Source: Chara braunii (Eukaryota > Streptophyta > Charophyceae > Charales > Characeae). Taken from it: a stretch of 64,000 nt of DNA. Every line of letters starts with the position of its first letter. The stretch's first letter is position 1. Both the position numbers and the translations under genes were made by a program. The stretch spans positions 1,263,549 through 1,327,548 of the forward strand of contig BFEA01000295.1 in assembly GCA_003427395.1 (NCBI GenBank). Direction: 5' to 3'. The notes beneath the pieces are model-generated. The model saw only the letters and a program-made list of their open reading frames with translations, was not told where the DNA came from and did no database searches. This document shows positions 9,564 through 20,495 of the stretch, one piece after another.

Positions 9564-9908
9564 CTACGCTTTACTGACCGCTTCGGAGGGGTAGACCCGC
9601 TCAAGGATAAAACAAGGGACTCCCACGGGATTATTGTCGACAAATAGGGGTACCTCTTCCCAACCCGCGTATGTCACTTGATATATCTTTTGGTACCTCT
9701 CTCGAGGACTCACCTCCTCCACTACTCTCTCTGGACGGTTTCGTACCGCTTGACCGTCTAAGAGAGGGTCCTCCCCCAACTTCAGGCTCTTGACTACTTC
9801 TAGGAGACCCTCCTTCAAAAGGAATATCTTGGCTTCCCCGATCACCAGCTCCTCCTCGCTACTCACCGACAATCGAACGAAAGCCTTTCCTCGGCGGATT
9901 TCGGACAC
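9564..9908 (-). CDS. E1 accessory ORF B (N-terminal half of a module?)
   Basis: About 114 residues. FVRLSVSSEEELVIGEAKIF then LLKEGLLEVVKSLKLGEDPL parallels the beta-beta-helix part of copies C and D. It ends with PRERYQKIYQVTYAGWEEVP, which may start the next unit. Assignment rests on pattern similarity only. Confidence 0.4.
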   Translation of the reverse strand: MSEIRRGKAFVRLSVSSEEELVIGEAKIFLLKEGLLEVVKSLKLGEDPLLDGQAVRNRPERVVEEVSPRERYQKIYQVTYAGWEEVPLFVDNNPVGVPCFILERVYPSEAVSKA

Positions 9909-10033
9909 TTTCCTTTGAACGGCTCTTGTCGGACCCTCCAGGCTTGCCTTTGGTAATGTGATATGGACAACCTCCCCTGCCTCTTCTATAGGCTCTATAG
10001 AGGCCCAAAGAGATCAGGGAATTCCTCTTATCA

Positions 10034-10582
10034 TCACCTCGTCCGAGCCTCGTACCCCCTCCGGTTAACCACTTGTTGTTCCCCAAAGAGGCGGGCGTAT
10101 GGGACGTCAACAACGTGAGCTCTCACCCCCTCGAACTCCCTTAACCTTTCGAATATATGTGCTAGCTCTCTCCTAGGGGGAACCCCAGCATCGACACACC
10201 GAGTGTAAAGCCAAAATAGCCCTTGCGTCCGCACCCCGGATCGTTGCGAGGTTCGAAGTACCTCCACTACTCTCTCTTCCGGATCCCTTAGGAGAGATCG
10301 CACAAGGAATTCCGGTAAGGCTGCGTGGAGTACCTTGGAAGCTCGAGGGACTTCGCCGGGCTCGGCGAAGGACACATTTGTCCACGACTCGAAAGTCCCT
10401 TTCTTGTAACCGCTTAGCGCCAGCTTGCTTGCTATCTTCCTTGCGGACTCAAGGTATTCTGTATGAGTCTCCAGACCGGTCACTAAACCCTTCCAAACTT
10501 CGGTCCACGAACCTTCGTCGAGGAATACCGTAGCCTGGACTTCCAAAAACCGTCCTAGGTGAGGCTGTCCTCCTCTTCGCAC
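10034..10582 (-). CDS. E1 accessory module copy C
   Basis: 182 residues. Strand/helix FLEVQATVFLDEGSWTEVWK; middle PGEVPRASKVLHAALPEFLV; end EERVVEVLRTSQRSGVRTQG then LFWLYTRCVDAG and LAHIFERLREF. The last two blocks align with copy D (EEKVVKLLERG..., VLYTHCLDQGIP, IFRRL) and copy E (YDKVVKYIRRKRRRG, LHWFYSYCVD). This three-way match is the strongest evidence that the array is a repeated protein module. Function unknown. Confidence 0.65.
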   Translation of the reverse strand: MRRGGQPHLGRFLEVQATVFLDEGSWTEVWKGLVTGLETHTEYLESARKIASKLALSGYKKGTFESWTNVSFAEPGEVPRASKVLHAALPEFLVRSLLRDPEERVVEVLRTSQRSGVRTQGLFWLYTRCVDAGVPPRRELAHIFERLREFEGVRAHVVDVPYARLFGEQQVVNRRGYEARTR

Positions 10583-10799
10583 CCTTTCCTTCCAGGTGAG
10601 TCGATGAGCTCAGACCCACGCGTAAGCACCTTCTCCGATGTTCTCTCCCTTCTCAACACTCATCTAGTGGGGAGTTACGCGGGGGTCCCCAGGAATCAAG
10701 ACCTGGTCTCCGTCACCGACCTCTATCATTCCTACTACTCCGTTTTCGCTAAGCGCAAACCTTACCATCTACCGATGTTGTTTTGAAGACCCACTCGCG

Positions 10800-11323
10800 G
10801 TACTTCTCAAGCGAGAGGGCGACAAACTTTTCCAGAGATCCAAGCCTCCTAAAAATGCCACAGAGTTTCCCTAGCAGAGGGATTCCCTGGTCGAGACAGT
10901 GAGTGTACAGTACTCACAGGGCCCTAAGTGGTAGGCCTAAACTTCTTCCTCTCTCCAAGAGTTTTACTACCTTTTCCTCGTTTGTGCTCAAAACACAAAG
11001 TCCGGAACCCTTATGATTACCGGATAACTTGCCCTCGGGAGTTCGCCTGCGAGAGCAAACCTTTCCTCCTCTATCGCCACAAAGTTAAATCCCGTCCGGG
11101 TCCTAACTATCCACCTCCTCCTAACTTCTCTTACTTCTTGGATCAATAGGTCCAGCCCATCCCCTTGGCCTAAGACGAGGGGTTCTACAACCTTTGCCCA
11201 AGCTTCAGGCTCGACGAAGATTATCGCAGTGACTTTGAGATGTACCTCAGTCGCTCCACCCCTTACTTTTTCCGATTCTATCCACACGAAATTCCCGTTG
11301 ATCGTCATTTCTCCACCTTCCAA
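10800..11323 (-). pseudogene. E1 accessory module copy D
   Basis: The N-terminal half, GNFVWIESEKVRGGATEVHL then TAIIFVEPEAWAKVVEPLVL, aligns with E2's GEQTFIWIESGWVRDGN... VTLYIASENLQATI. PRASYPVIIRVPDFVF follows. After a frameshift near 10,985 the sequence continues EEKVVKLLERGRSLGLPLRA, a TGA at 10,916-10,914 where copies C and E have Trp, then VLYTHCLDQGIPLLGKLCGI. This copy links the E1 and E2 versions of the family. Confidence 0.65.
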
Positions 11324-11435
11324 CCTCCTCCAATCGGGGACCCCCCGTTGCTCGGAACCAAGCTATGAACCCCTCGCTTGTCTAAAGGGGATTCGACAAA
11401 CTTACCGAGGTCCTTGTCAAAAAGAACCATTCATG

Positions 11436-11951
11436 CTAACCTACCTTTTGGCGGACTCCAAATACCCTTTGGTAACGGTAGTCTCTTTCGCCTTCACGGT
11501 CTCGCTCCGATTCTAGAGAGATCGTTTCTCGGACCCGGTCGGCTCTAACTCCGTATGACACAGGGTTGTCCACACAATAGGAGTAGAACCAATGAAGCGA
11601 ACGAAAGGACAACCCTCTCCTTCTCTTCCGCCTTATATACTTCACGACTTTATCGTACGCGGCTCTCTCTCCACACACTGTCCTGAAGACGTAAGACGGA
11701 AATATGGCTTGGACGCAGCCCGTAGCACGAGGATATTCCTCGTCCCGAGCACAAGTCGCTCGCAAGAGGAACGGCAGGTGGTGTCCAAGGGGTACCTCCT
11801 CGAAGATCTGCCTTAGAATAGGCCCCACGGGTACCTCCCAATGGTCTGCCCGATACCACCCTAATGCCCAGTGGGTGACGTACTCTACCCAGGCGTCCTG
11901 ACTCAAGTAGATCATACCCTCAGCACGAACCGTCGTTCGTCGGGCCTTCAC
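11436..11951 (-). CDS. E1 accessory module copy E
   Basis: 171 residues. Opens with VRAEGMIYLSQDAWVEYVTH, then EEYPRATGCVQAIFPSYVFR (the PRA...hP block), then AAYDKVVKYIRRKRRRGLSF and LHWFYSYCVD. It is the clearest full-length open copy in E1. No signal peptide, transmembrane segment or known motif is visible. Confidence 0.65.
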   Translation of the reverse strand: MKARRTTVRAEGMIYLSQDAWVEYVTHWALGWYRADHWEVPVGPILRQIFEEVPLGHHLPFLLRATCARDEEYPRATGCVQAIFPSYVFRTVCGERAAYDKVVKYIRRKRRRGLSFRSLHWFYSYCVDNPVSYGVRADRVRETISLESERDREGERDYRYQRVFGVRQKVG

Positions 11952-12014
11952 CCCGTTCCTAGGTCTGTTCCTGACCCACCGATCTCCTTCCCAAATACCT
12001 ACAACAAATCGCGC

Positions 12015-12575
12015 CTAGAGAAAAACCCCATTTTCGAGTTCTCGGCCTCTCTCGACCCTGGTTAAATATCTCTCCGTACGATGGTCTAAAGGGACGCTGA
12101 AGTACTCCCTCTCCTTGTCGAGGTCGCCCTTTTCGATTTGGACCCTACCGTTGCCAGTCACCTCAACAATCCTGACCATGGACCACTCCTTGACGATTCC
12201 TACTAACATCTTCCAACCGTCTGACCCGTCGAGATAGGTCTCCGGTATAGTCGGAGCGGGTCGCTCTCCTCGTCGGAAGGTCCGGTAACCCAATGTGTAG
12301 AAGTACCGGATCCCGTAATTTCCTAAAAGTTTCCTTTCAAGCTGAGCGTGGCTAACGGCCTCTTCCAAACTACTGAGGAAGTCTTCCCCTCGATCCGAAC
12401 CTTCCTCTACATAGAGCGCTATATCAAAATCCCCGGTCCATAGATAAAAGTTGTAACACCATACGTCCACACCCCCATAACTACCTATGATAATGTCTGT
12501 CGGTTCAAACTTCAAAACTCCTAAGCTCATAAGCTCCCCACTATCTCCTCTATGATCGCGACCAATACTCTCCAC
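12015..12575 (-). CDS. E1 accessory module copy F
   Basis: 186 residues. SYGGVDVWCYNFYLWTGDFD, IALYVEEGSDRGEDFLSSLE and EEAVSHAQLERKLL repeat almost residue for residue in copy G, so F and G are a recent tandem duplication. The distal part (PAPTIPETYLDGSDGWKMLV) also recurs just upstream at nucleotide level near 12,570-12,660. Confidence 0.6.
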   Translation of the reverse strand: MESIGRDHRGDSGELMSLGVLKFEPTDIIIGSYGGVDVWCYNFYLWTGDFDIALYVEEGSDRGEDFLSSLEEAVSHAQLERKLLGNYGIRYFYTLGYRTFRRGERPAPTIPETYLDGSDGWKMLVGIVKEWSMVRIVEVTGNGRVQIEKGDLDKEREYFSVPLDHRTERYLTRVERGRELENGVFL

Positions 12576-12679
12576 CCGTCCGACCCGTCGAGATAGGCGT
12601 CCGGAATCGCCGGTGTAGGTCGACCGCCCCTAGGATAAGTCCGGTACCCCAAAGAGTAGAATTATCTAAACTTGTACCC

Positions 12680-12880
12680 TCACAATTCCCCTCTTTCCAT
12701 ACAAGAGTGGTCGACCGCGTCCTCCCATCCGTGGAGGAAATTTTCTCCCTGATCCTGCCCTTCCTCTACATAAATGGCAACGTCGAAATCTCTCGTCCAC
12801 AGACGGAAGGTGTAGCACCACACGTTGACTCCACCGTAACTGCTCACACTAATCCCTTTTGGGACCGCCTCTAAGCTCAT
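12680..12880 (-). pseudogene. E1 accessory module copy G (truncated)
   Basis: 66 residues matching the first half of copy F: SYGGVNVWCYTFRLWTRDFD, VAIYVEEGQDQGENFLHGWE, EDAVDHSCMERGEL. A stop at 12,680 ends it, but homology to F continues at nucleotide level to about 12,590. Confidence 0.6.
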
Positions 12881-12885
12881 ACACT

Positions 12886-13080
12886 CTAATCAAAGAAGGT
12901 CCTTTTTATCTTACTTTTGGTCACTCGAGAGACCACCCCTACCCTGCAAGGAGAAGGTGCCTGTGGGCCCAGCAGGATCAAATGGACCAGAGAAGGAACG
13001 TCGTCGTACTCGGCTACCTCCCTGTCCTCCCCCGCTGAGAGGTCCTCCCACTTCCAGGTATAGAGACTAGTCGCAAACAC
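12886..13080 (-). CDS. E1 unknown short ORF heading the accessory array
   Basis: 64 residues directly upstream of copy G (SLYTWKWEDLSAGEDREVAE...), of unknown family. The aromatic W-K-W-E stretch could be the remnant of another copy's end. Weak. Confidence 0.25.
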   Translation of the reverse strand: MFATSLYTWKWEDLSAGEDREVAEYDDVPSLVHLILLGPQAPSPCRVGVVSRVTKSKIKRTFFD

Positions 13081-15284
13081 AGGTTATCCCTGAAGAAGGG
13101 TGGCAACCCCCTTCCCAGAGTTGGACCAAAGTCACACACCAGTGCCCTATGTCCCCCACCGAACCGACCTCTAGTCCCAAGTTAGCCTGTCCGGTACCAC
13201 GCCCCGACTTGGTCCACCTCGAGCGTGGAATTACCTGGGTCCCGGGACTTTATCCGCCTATCAATCATCAATGATCTCTAGCCTGTCTACTCCCTCCCAT
13301 TTTCCTCCTTGCATTGTGAACTCTTCGCACTTCGTTCCCTTCTTCATATTCGCCTCCGCCTAACCTTTTTCTCTCTCAGAATCGGAGAATTTAATCGGGG
13401 TCTTTCACAAAAAAAAAGGGTGGGGAATTAGAACTTTAGAACGAGAGTCTCTCAAGTTTGGCCACTTTAAATAAGTACCTTGTAGTCTTCGACCTTTTCA
13501 AAATTCGTTCTCGTCGGCTAGACATCGGTCCACCCAGGATTCGGCCTCCGATTCCATGTCCAAGGCGCCCCACGTATTTCTTCCCTCTTCTTCCGGAAGT
13601 AGCCCCCTACCCCTCTCATTCTCAACGATAGTCAGGGTTCCCTCAATCCTTTGCCCCGGAACTCAAAGCACTACCCGTCCCGCGCGGGTCCCGTCCACAA
13701 TCCGCGAGGGTCGAGAATCGAAAATTATGCCCCCTCTCGAGAAGCCCGTTCCCTTGCGGGAGTTTCGTCCCTTGTGGGTAACATCCACAACCCGTGTGGG
13801 TCGAGGATATTCGGCAAACCCCCCTCCCTTTGAACCAACCCTCTTGGATCATAAACCGATGGCGTCCCTAGGCCCCCTCGAACCCCCCTTTCCTCTCTTC
13901 CCCTTGCGTTCACTCTCTCTTCCCCACGTGCGGACCCACTCACACAAATTTTTCGTACGGATCTTCTTCCCCCCCTTTGGTTGTTTTTCACCCTCATTCA
14001 AACCCCACAAGCAAACTGTTTCCCCCTCTTAATTTGCGGATTTTTTAAAATAAACACACTTAAAAAATATCACATTTCCAAGCAAGAGTCTGACCTGGAT
14101 TTTGGAAGGCGCGAAAGGGGCCGAAGTCGCAAGCGGGGCCGGCATGGACCTGCAACACCAAGAGATCCCGACACCCAAATTCCCTTGCACCCAAACAACC
14201 CAGCAACCCCTTCCGTACGTCCCGACGCTGCCCGAAGTTACCGAAATGCCGAAAAAAATCGATGCCGAAACCGATGCTGAGAAAGTGTCGTTGGAAAAGT
14301 CGATGTCGAAAACAATTGTCGAAGAAACCGATGCCGATACAAGGCCGTCAAAAAAGTCAATGCCGAAACGAACTTACCAAACAAATTGATGCCGATGCCA
14401 AAAGGTCAACCCTGCACCACCTGTCACGCTCGTCCTTCCCCACACCGTGGTCCTTGAGCCCGCCGAGGCTGCGGGAGAATGCTCCTCCCCGGCAAGTGCG
14501 CCACTTTGTCACTCCGCTTGGGCCCCGACCGACCCGGCTACTCAGCGAAGGCTCTTATCGCATCAGAGGCCCCTCATTGGACTTTGCGGCTCCGTCGATT
14601 ACACGCTGAGCCCAGTTAGTTCTCCCGAAATCGAGGGACCTTTCGGCTGGGGTAGTCTTGCAGGGAGCCAATCGATGAGGAGTATCACAAGTTTCGGTCT
14701 CTTCAAAACAGAAATGCCGAGATCAGCCCAGATTTGCAATTCAGGAAGAAAAAAGCGGACGGCCACGAATATCTGCACCAGGCCCCTAACGAGGCCCTAC
14801 GGCTTTCCAGAAAGCGGGGACGTCAGTAATGTACACTGCAAAAGGACCGCTATCGGTCTCTGAACGCGGCACAGACGCGTTTCTGCAAGACCTCGCCGCT
14901 CCTTCCCCTCCTCTTCACCACCTTTCCCCTCCCCCTCGGGTTTTCCCTTTTCGGGCTGTACATTTCGGATCTACAAGGAAGGAGATGAAATATTTGTTGT
15001 TGGTCTCTGAATCCCAATGATTACCGGCCCCCAAGACCTCGATTCGACAGAGATTAGTGACACACAACATTCTGACGCTGGGCTCTAGCAAGACACATCC
15101 CGCAGCAGGGCCTCGATTGACAAAAGAACCAACACAACATCCAATAAAATGAAGTTTCGTGGCTCATGAGCTCAGATCGCCTTCCGGTTCCCAGAGTTCG
15201 CGAATGCGCCGGGTCACAGGTACGAAGTAAAAGAAAACTCAGACAGGGCGCGCGTGACCCTCAGGCGAAGCGCGGCCAGGCGTA
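13081..15284. other. E1 leader region without recognisable genes
   Basis: Non-coding as far as I can tell, with short open frames on both strands and no family signature. It contains the degenerate GATGCCGAAA-type repeats listed separately. It should include the E1 primer-binding site, but no tRNA 3' end was recognised. Confidence 0.5.
14228..14405. repeat. Degenerate GATGCCGAAA-like short tandem repeats
   Basis: Variants of (T/G)CGATGCCGAAAMC recur about every 20-30 bp (for example near 14,244, 14,262, 14,300, 14,325, 14,357 and 14,390). Plus-strand frames stay open across them but I see no support for a protein. Confidence 0.5.
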
Positions 15285-15402
15285 GCAGCTCTCTCTCCCT
15301 CTTTCTCTTTCTCTCTTTCCTTTCTCTCTTTCTCTCTCCCTCTCTCTCTCTTTCTCTCTCTGTGTTTCTGCCTCTCTCTCTCTCTCTTTCTCTCTCTGTG
15401 TT

Positions 15403-15477
<75 letters not shown>

Positions 15478-15480
15478 CGC
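15285..15480. repeat. (CT)n microsatellite ending in (GC)n
   Basis: Interrupted CT-rich block from 15,285, pure CT from about 15,408 to 15,462, then about nine GC dinucleotides. The poly-Ser/Leu open frames over it are composition artefacts. Confidence 0.95.
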
Positions 15481-16021
15481 GTTGGAGCTCCGGTTGCGAT
15501 GCCCGCTGACCTTCTTACCTTGTGTCTCCCTTCCTTCTTAAGTGTGCGGACGTCCTTGACTTAATCACCAACCTTGGTAGCTGCGTCGACCCATGCTCTC
15601 ATGCTCGCATGCCTGATCTCCTAAGCACCACTTTGATAGTTTCCCGTAGACTTTCTTTCTTCCGCTCGGTCTCTCTTTAGCAACGCCTTGATACATGTCC
15701 GCACGTTCACTCTGATGATTGAGGGTTCCAACTTCCTTTTGAGCGAGATAGACCAATTGGTAGCCACTCGCCAAGACCGGAGGCTGCGCGCCGCTCGCCC
15801 GCTCAGTCCCTCGAACCCGCCTACTCGGTTGCTGCATGCCCCTATCGAAGACCGCCCCCTAGCACAAAGCTCGTTCGCTTGGTGGCCAGGCACCACAAGC
15901 TCTCGTCCTGATCATGCGTCCCTTCCTTCCTCTCGTGCACTTCCTCTCTGGTGCCCCCGTGCGAGCAGTCATACGCTCTCCTCAAGACCCTGTTCGCTCT
16001 CTCCCTCTCTCTGTTTTTTTC

Positions 16022-17628
16022 TTGTGCACGGGTGCACCTCGCTATCGAGCGCTACTCCGGACGCTTACGTGCGCTCCCCTCTCCCCCTTCTTCCAAGCCC
16101 GGTCTTGTTCGAGCACTCATGGAGGCCCGACGTCATCTCGCTATCTCCCTCCCTCTTTCTCTCTCTATCTCGAACGTTCCCGAAGCTCACCTTCTCGACT
16201 CGTACTCGCTCTCCCGTCCGCCGAGCGTCGGTTCCTTCTCCGTGCGCAAGCCGCTCCTGTGCGCCGTACCACCCCTGACTTCGAGCGTGTCGAGCGCTCT
16301 CCTCCCCTTTAAAGCATATGCCCCTCTTTTTTTTTTCACACACTCTGTCCCCTTTTTTATACTCTTTTTTCCTTCCTCCCTCAGGGCATCCTTCCTTTCC
16401 CATCGGTATACCGAGTTCCCAACCCCTCGGCGCCAAACTCAAATTTTACTATAAAATTTTATTTTCAGCTTCCGCTTTCTTCTTTCGCTGTTTACTTCGA
16501 TCTGTCCTCGCGTCGTCCTCCCAATAGGAGCCGTCCCTGCTTCGATCACCGGATAGATCACACTTCCCGGATCGAGTCCTAGACTTCCCGCTCCACCCCT
16601 CTTCGTTGATCGCCTGTATGTTTGGTAGGTCTCCGCCCACACCCCTTTCTTATCGGGGGCATGTGGTTAACAAACGCGCCTATTTCGCACATTGTCTTCC
16701 TTCGCCTTGCGTCCTCCCAATACTCGCATTGCAACCTCCTCCCAGCCCGTCGGTAAGGGCGCACCTCCTACGGTTGGTTATCAAAAAATTGGGAGCGGCC
16801 TTTTCTTGTTCCGTTAGAAAATCTTAGGAGGCATGTTCCTGCCTGTTTGAAGCAGAGGGCAAGCTAGCTCGATGCCTGCACCCCCTTGGCCAGCCACCAA
16901 TCCGCAACACATGCAGTTCTTATTCGTTGCTTCTCTTAGTGATTCGTTGCCTAATATTCGGTTCATAACAGATAGCTTGAGCGGGAGTGAGTGACCTGTT
17001 ATACCGCACTCGATCATAAGGGGCTTCAGAGCCCAAGCGGACCCCTCGGAGGAAGCCCCCACTGACCATACCGCTCGACGATTCAGTGGCTGTCGAGTCA
17101 GTCCTTACGACCCCGTACCAATCACCTTATGGTGGCTGTGACGCCAAGGTCCGCGGCCGCCTTCTTCTGAAAATACCATACGGCCCAGTTTCCGCTTGGT
17201 TCGCAGTCCGCTTAGGCGAGCTGCATAGTCCGGGCTCGAGCCCTAACCCCCTCCCCATTCGACCCCGCTGCTGACCCTTCACCGGCTGGCCTCTCCTGCT
17301 TGCCCCATTGTAACCCAAGGCCCTCACCGGATGTCCTGCGGCCATCGGTAGTTCGCTCCCTCGGGCACCGCATATCTCGGACAATGCCAACCGCCTGAAA
17401 TCTCTGATCTTTTGTCCTCGTTGGCCCCTGTGTGCGACCACCGCCCTAGTCCGTCTTTCCTGCTTGTTCATAGGTTAGTACGACAGCCAAGAACCCCGAA
17501 CTTTCCCCCAATTCCCTACGTCAAATGCATCCATACCTCGAAATCATGCAAGGGCAAAAAAAAACACATCAAAATCTCCTCGCGTTGGTAAAAAAGGGAG
17601 TGCTCGGCTGGTAGGCAGCCGCCTGACA
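16022..17628 (-). repeat. E1 5' LTR
   Basis: Collinear with 53-1,652. The outer end is CA at 17,627-17,628, followed by TCGCG as the potential target duplication; its partner lies outside the window. The inner end is uncertain because homology to the other copy runs off the window start. Confidence 0.8.
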
Positions 17629-17770
17629 TCGCGACGGTCAGGTGAGGCCCAATGACGGCTAAAAAAAACCTCACTTAGAAAAGACCCGTATGAGCAGGTC
17701 CATACACCGCAAAATGGTCAATCGCCGCACCCCCCTCTCCAAGCTCTTAATTTTATAAAATAATAATAAC

Positions 17771-17816
<46 letters not shown>

Positions 17817-18839
17817 GTCACTCACATTCAGGGCGACAGGGGTTAAAAGTGGGGTAACAAAATAGTCTAGATTGAGACAAACGTCCGGGGGGGTAAATGA
17901 AAATAAAGTTGCATTCAAGATAACCGGTTTTTAGTTTCTTTTCATCATTAATTATTTCTACCTCGTTCTTAAATTGATTTATTAAAAAAAAAAAAAATCC
18001 TCCCAATTCGGCTGCTCAAAATCGGTCGTGCGGAGACCCACTCACACGTCAGCGACCGGGTATAGAGGAAATAGAAATAAGAGGAAAATAAGTTGATGGT
18101 AGGGGTCTCAAGGGTGGGATAAATTAGTATATTCATCTACAGAAAAGTAGGGTTAGTGTCATCGAGAGACGGGTCAAAAAACAGGGTCGTCCTAGATGCC
18201 ATGTTTTTTTACCGCTCGTCCCTTAACACTAACCCTCAAATTTCTACTGTCTGATCAATCGACTCTTCAAATTGTCCCATTTCGGGTGGCCGACTGACTT
18301 TCGTCGCCTGACAATAAGCCCGGACCCCTTCTCGATGACCCCGTCGAGCCCTCAACTTGTCTAGGCGATAGTCCAGACCCATTTGTGAACATTCTTTTAT
18401 GTCCTAACAACTACACAAGGAACTTCTTCAGTCGAAGTGTTAGGCAAGCTTGAATTGAGCCTCCGGGCAACAACCGGGACCCGTTTTGAGTTGCCCGGAA
18501 GCACCGCAAACCCCGGTTAGCAAAGCCCAAGAGAAGAGGTGGGTGGGAGGGTCGCAACCCTGATCAACGGTACCCTGCAGTATGCAAAAAGCTTAGTGAG
18601 ACAGGCGGGGGGGNTGGGGGNACACCTTTAACAGCAGATTGGGGCCGAAGTCGCAGCTGGCCAGTGCTAAACAAACTCTAGACTGATTTAAGAAGCAAGG
18701 GGTGTCGAAATCCCAGTTCAAATAGAGCCTACAAGCCGTTTTCCAAAAATATTCAAATCGAAGGCATCTGATCTATTTGAGGGAAAATCGAGGTTCCCTC
18801 CAATCTGGGCGTTGTCAAACAAAATGATTTACTAACGGA
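17629..18839. other. Spacer between E1 and the X leader
   Basis: No gene seen. It holds a pure TAA/ATA microsatellite at about 17,759-17,815, two isolated N bases near 18,614-18,621, and unique-looking sequence. It probably belongs to element X, which E1 interrupted. Confidence 0.5.
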
Positions 18840-20472
18840 TCAGAAATATAAAATGAATTTTAATTGATTTTATTTTTTATTTTGTTTTAAATTTGATACC
18901 TTTAAGGATTCAAGAGAATTTTCTATTAAAATTTTTAATTTATTGGATATGTTTTATTCTTTTCTGAGAGTTTGGTATGTCGGTTTTGCACGGGGAAGAT
19001 CTCTAAATTTTGAAAAAAATCTTCCGAACAAAATCACACTCGGCGTGCGCCACCGAAAACCACTTAGATTTTCAGTTATAAAACAAAATAGTATTTTAAT
19101 TTACTAAATTGCAGTTAAATTGTTATATCCGAGTTTTCCATCGCCGGTTTCAACCGCATATGATCTCAAAAGTTTGAGACAAACAAACCGTCCAACTTTG
19201 TTCCGGATATCTGCCGGCCAATGTCGCTTGGTTCTGAAGCGTAAAACTATAATTAAATTATATTAGCTAAGTAGGGTTTCGATCCATTAGGGTTTCCATT
19301 TTCGTGCGCGTCCACACTCACACCGTCGAACGTTTTCACGCAATGAAACTTAACACAGTTATACTTGGATGTATAGCGAAACTTTCCAATGGATGAGATT
19401 TTTTTTTTTAATTAATTATTTTAAGTAAAATAAAAAATAAAACAAAAAAATATAAAATTGGACAATTTATTTCAATTTAACAAGGACTAATAGGGCGCGT
19501 ACCGGTCGCATCCGACGTCGGTTTCTTCCGAAAAACATCTTAATATTTTGGGAAAATTCCGCTTATCAACTTTGCTCCGTGTAGGCGTCCGCAATTTCTG
19601 CCCCAATTTGCAGTAAAATAAATAAAAGATAAAATAATTATTCTTAATCAAGCTTTTTAAAAAATCAATAAAAATTCGTAACTTGAGTTTCGTTGCACGG
19701 TCTTGAGCACCGAAGGTCTCAAATTTTCAAACCAATTTTTTCGCCAACTCTGGTCTCAGCTCCCGTGTTCGAATGTCGGCCAGTTGTAAAGTTGAAATAA
19801 AAAAAAACTCAAGCTTTTGTCATAGAACAATTTTCTCAATCAGGGTTTTCGTTCATTAGGGTTTGGTTTTTACGCACGCCCGCACGTGGACTACCGAACC
19901 TTTTTTGACTGTAGGAACTTTACACACTCAATCCTTCCAGATCAAACCAAAAATTTATCGGATTAAATTTTAAAATTTTTATCTTTTTAATATTTAAATA
20001 AATTAACGAAGAAATTCATAATTGGTCAATTTAATTTCTATTAATAGGTGTTGTCGAACCCCGTACCGCATGCTTGCGTTGTCTGTTTTTCCGGAACTAG
20101 GTCTCAAAATATCAGGAAAAATCATTCGAACAACTTTGCTCAGTTTCCAATAATTTAATTAAAACCAAAAAACGAATTATGATAATATTTTTTTTAAAAT
20201 AAAATAATTATATATCTCAAAATTTATTCGTTAGTTTTTATCGGCGAAGGTTTCAAACATTTCATCTTGGCTACAAGATCAACTTTGACTCCAAGGCGGC
20301 TCGCACGAAAACCCCCGGATCAATAGTTGTCTAAAAACAACTAATTAAAAAAAATAAACAAATTTGATTAAAAATTAGACAATCAGGTAATCAAGTGAAT
20401 CAGCCAGTGCCTAATTAGCCTGTGCACCCCCGTTTGATCGGGGAAGGCCGAGGTCTTGGGGTTGCAGTCCCC
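18840..20472. repeat. AT-rich degenerate repeats in the leader of element X
   Basis: A loosely conserved block (..GGTYTCAAAWTTT.. followed by GAACAACTTTG-like sequence) recurs near 19,000, 19,160, 19,530, 19,710, 20,100 and 20,250. GGGTTTCGATCCATTAGGG near 19,274 is echoed near 19,850. No coding potential. Being next to a primer-binding site, it reads as an untranslated leader. Confidence 0.5.
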
Positions 20473-20490
20473 TCCCCGGCAACGACGCCA
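20473..20490 (-). promoter_or_regulatory. Primer-binding site of element X (tRNA-Asp)
   Basis: The plus strand reads TCCCCGGCAACGACGCCA, matching the 3' end of plant tRNA-Asp except for one base. Five bases later an LTR starts with TG at 20,496. Orientation shows that X also lay on the minus strand with its body at lower coordinates. Confidence 0.75.
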
Positions 20491-20495
20491 AAATT

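Larger units (their letters stand above)
1..17628 (-). mobile_element. E1: Ty3/gypsy LTR retrotransposon, left end cut by the window
   Basis: Two long direct repeats (53-1,652 and about 16,022-17,628) flank a minus-strand internal region. Reading from high to low coordinates it holds: a leader, an array of accessory ORFs (13.1-8.1 kb), gag with a CCHC knuckle, aspartic protease, reverse transcriptase, RNase H, integrase and a lysine/arginine-rich tail. The order PR-RT-RH-INT defines Ty3/gypsy (Metaviridae). Both repeats end in CA on the plus strand, after which they diverge. The element is dead: gag, RT and integrase contain stops and frameshifts, and the integrase has lost its third catalytic motif. 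I could not find its primer-binding site or the inner edge of its 5' LTR. The internal region is unusually long because of the accessory array. Confidence 0.85.

Noticed and set aside
15254-15541. Ser/Leu-repeat proteins over CT tracts (also 26,843 and 39,812-40,092)
   Set aside because: Direct products of (CT)n in every frame; no flanking coding sequence.
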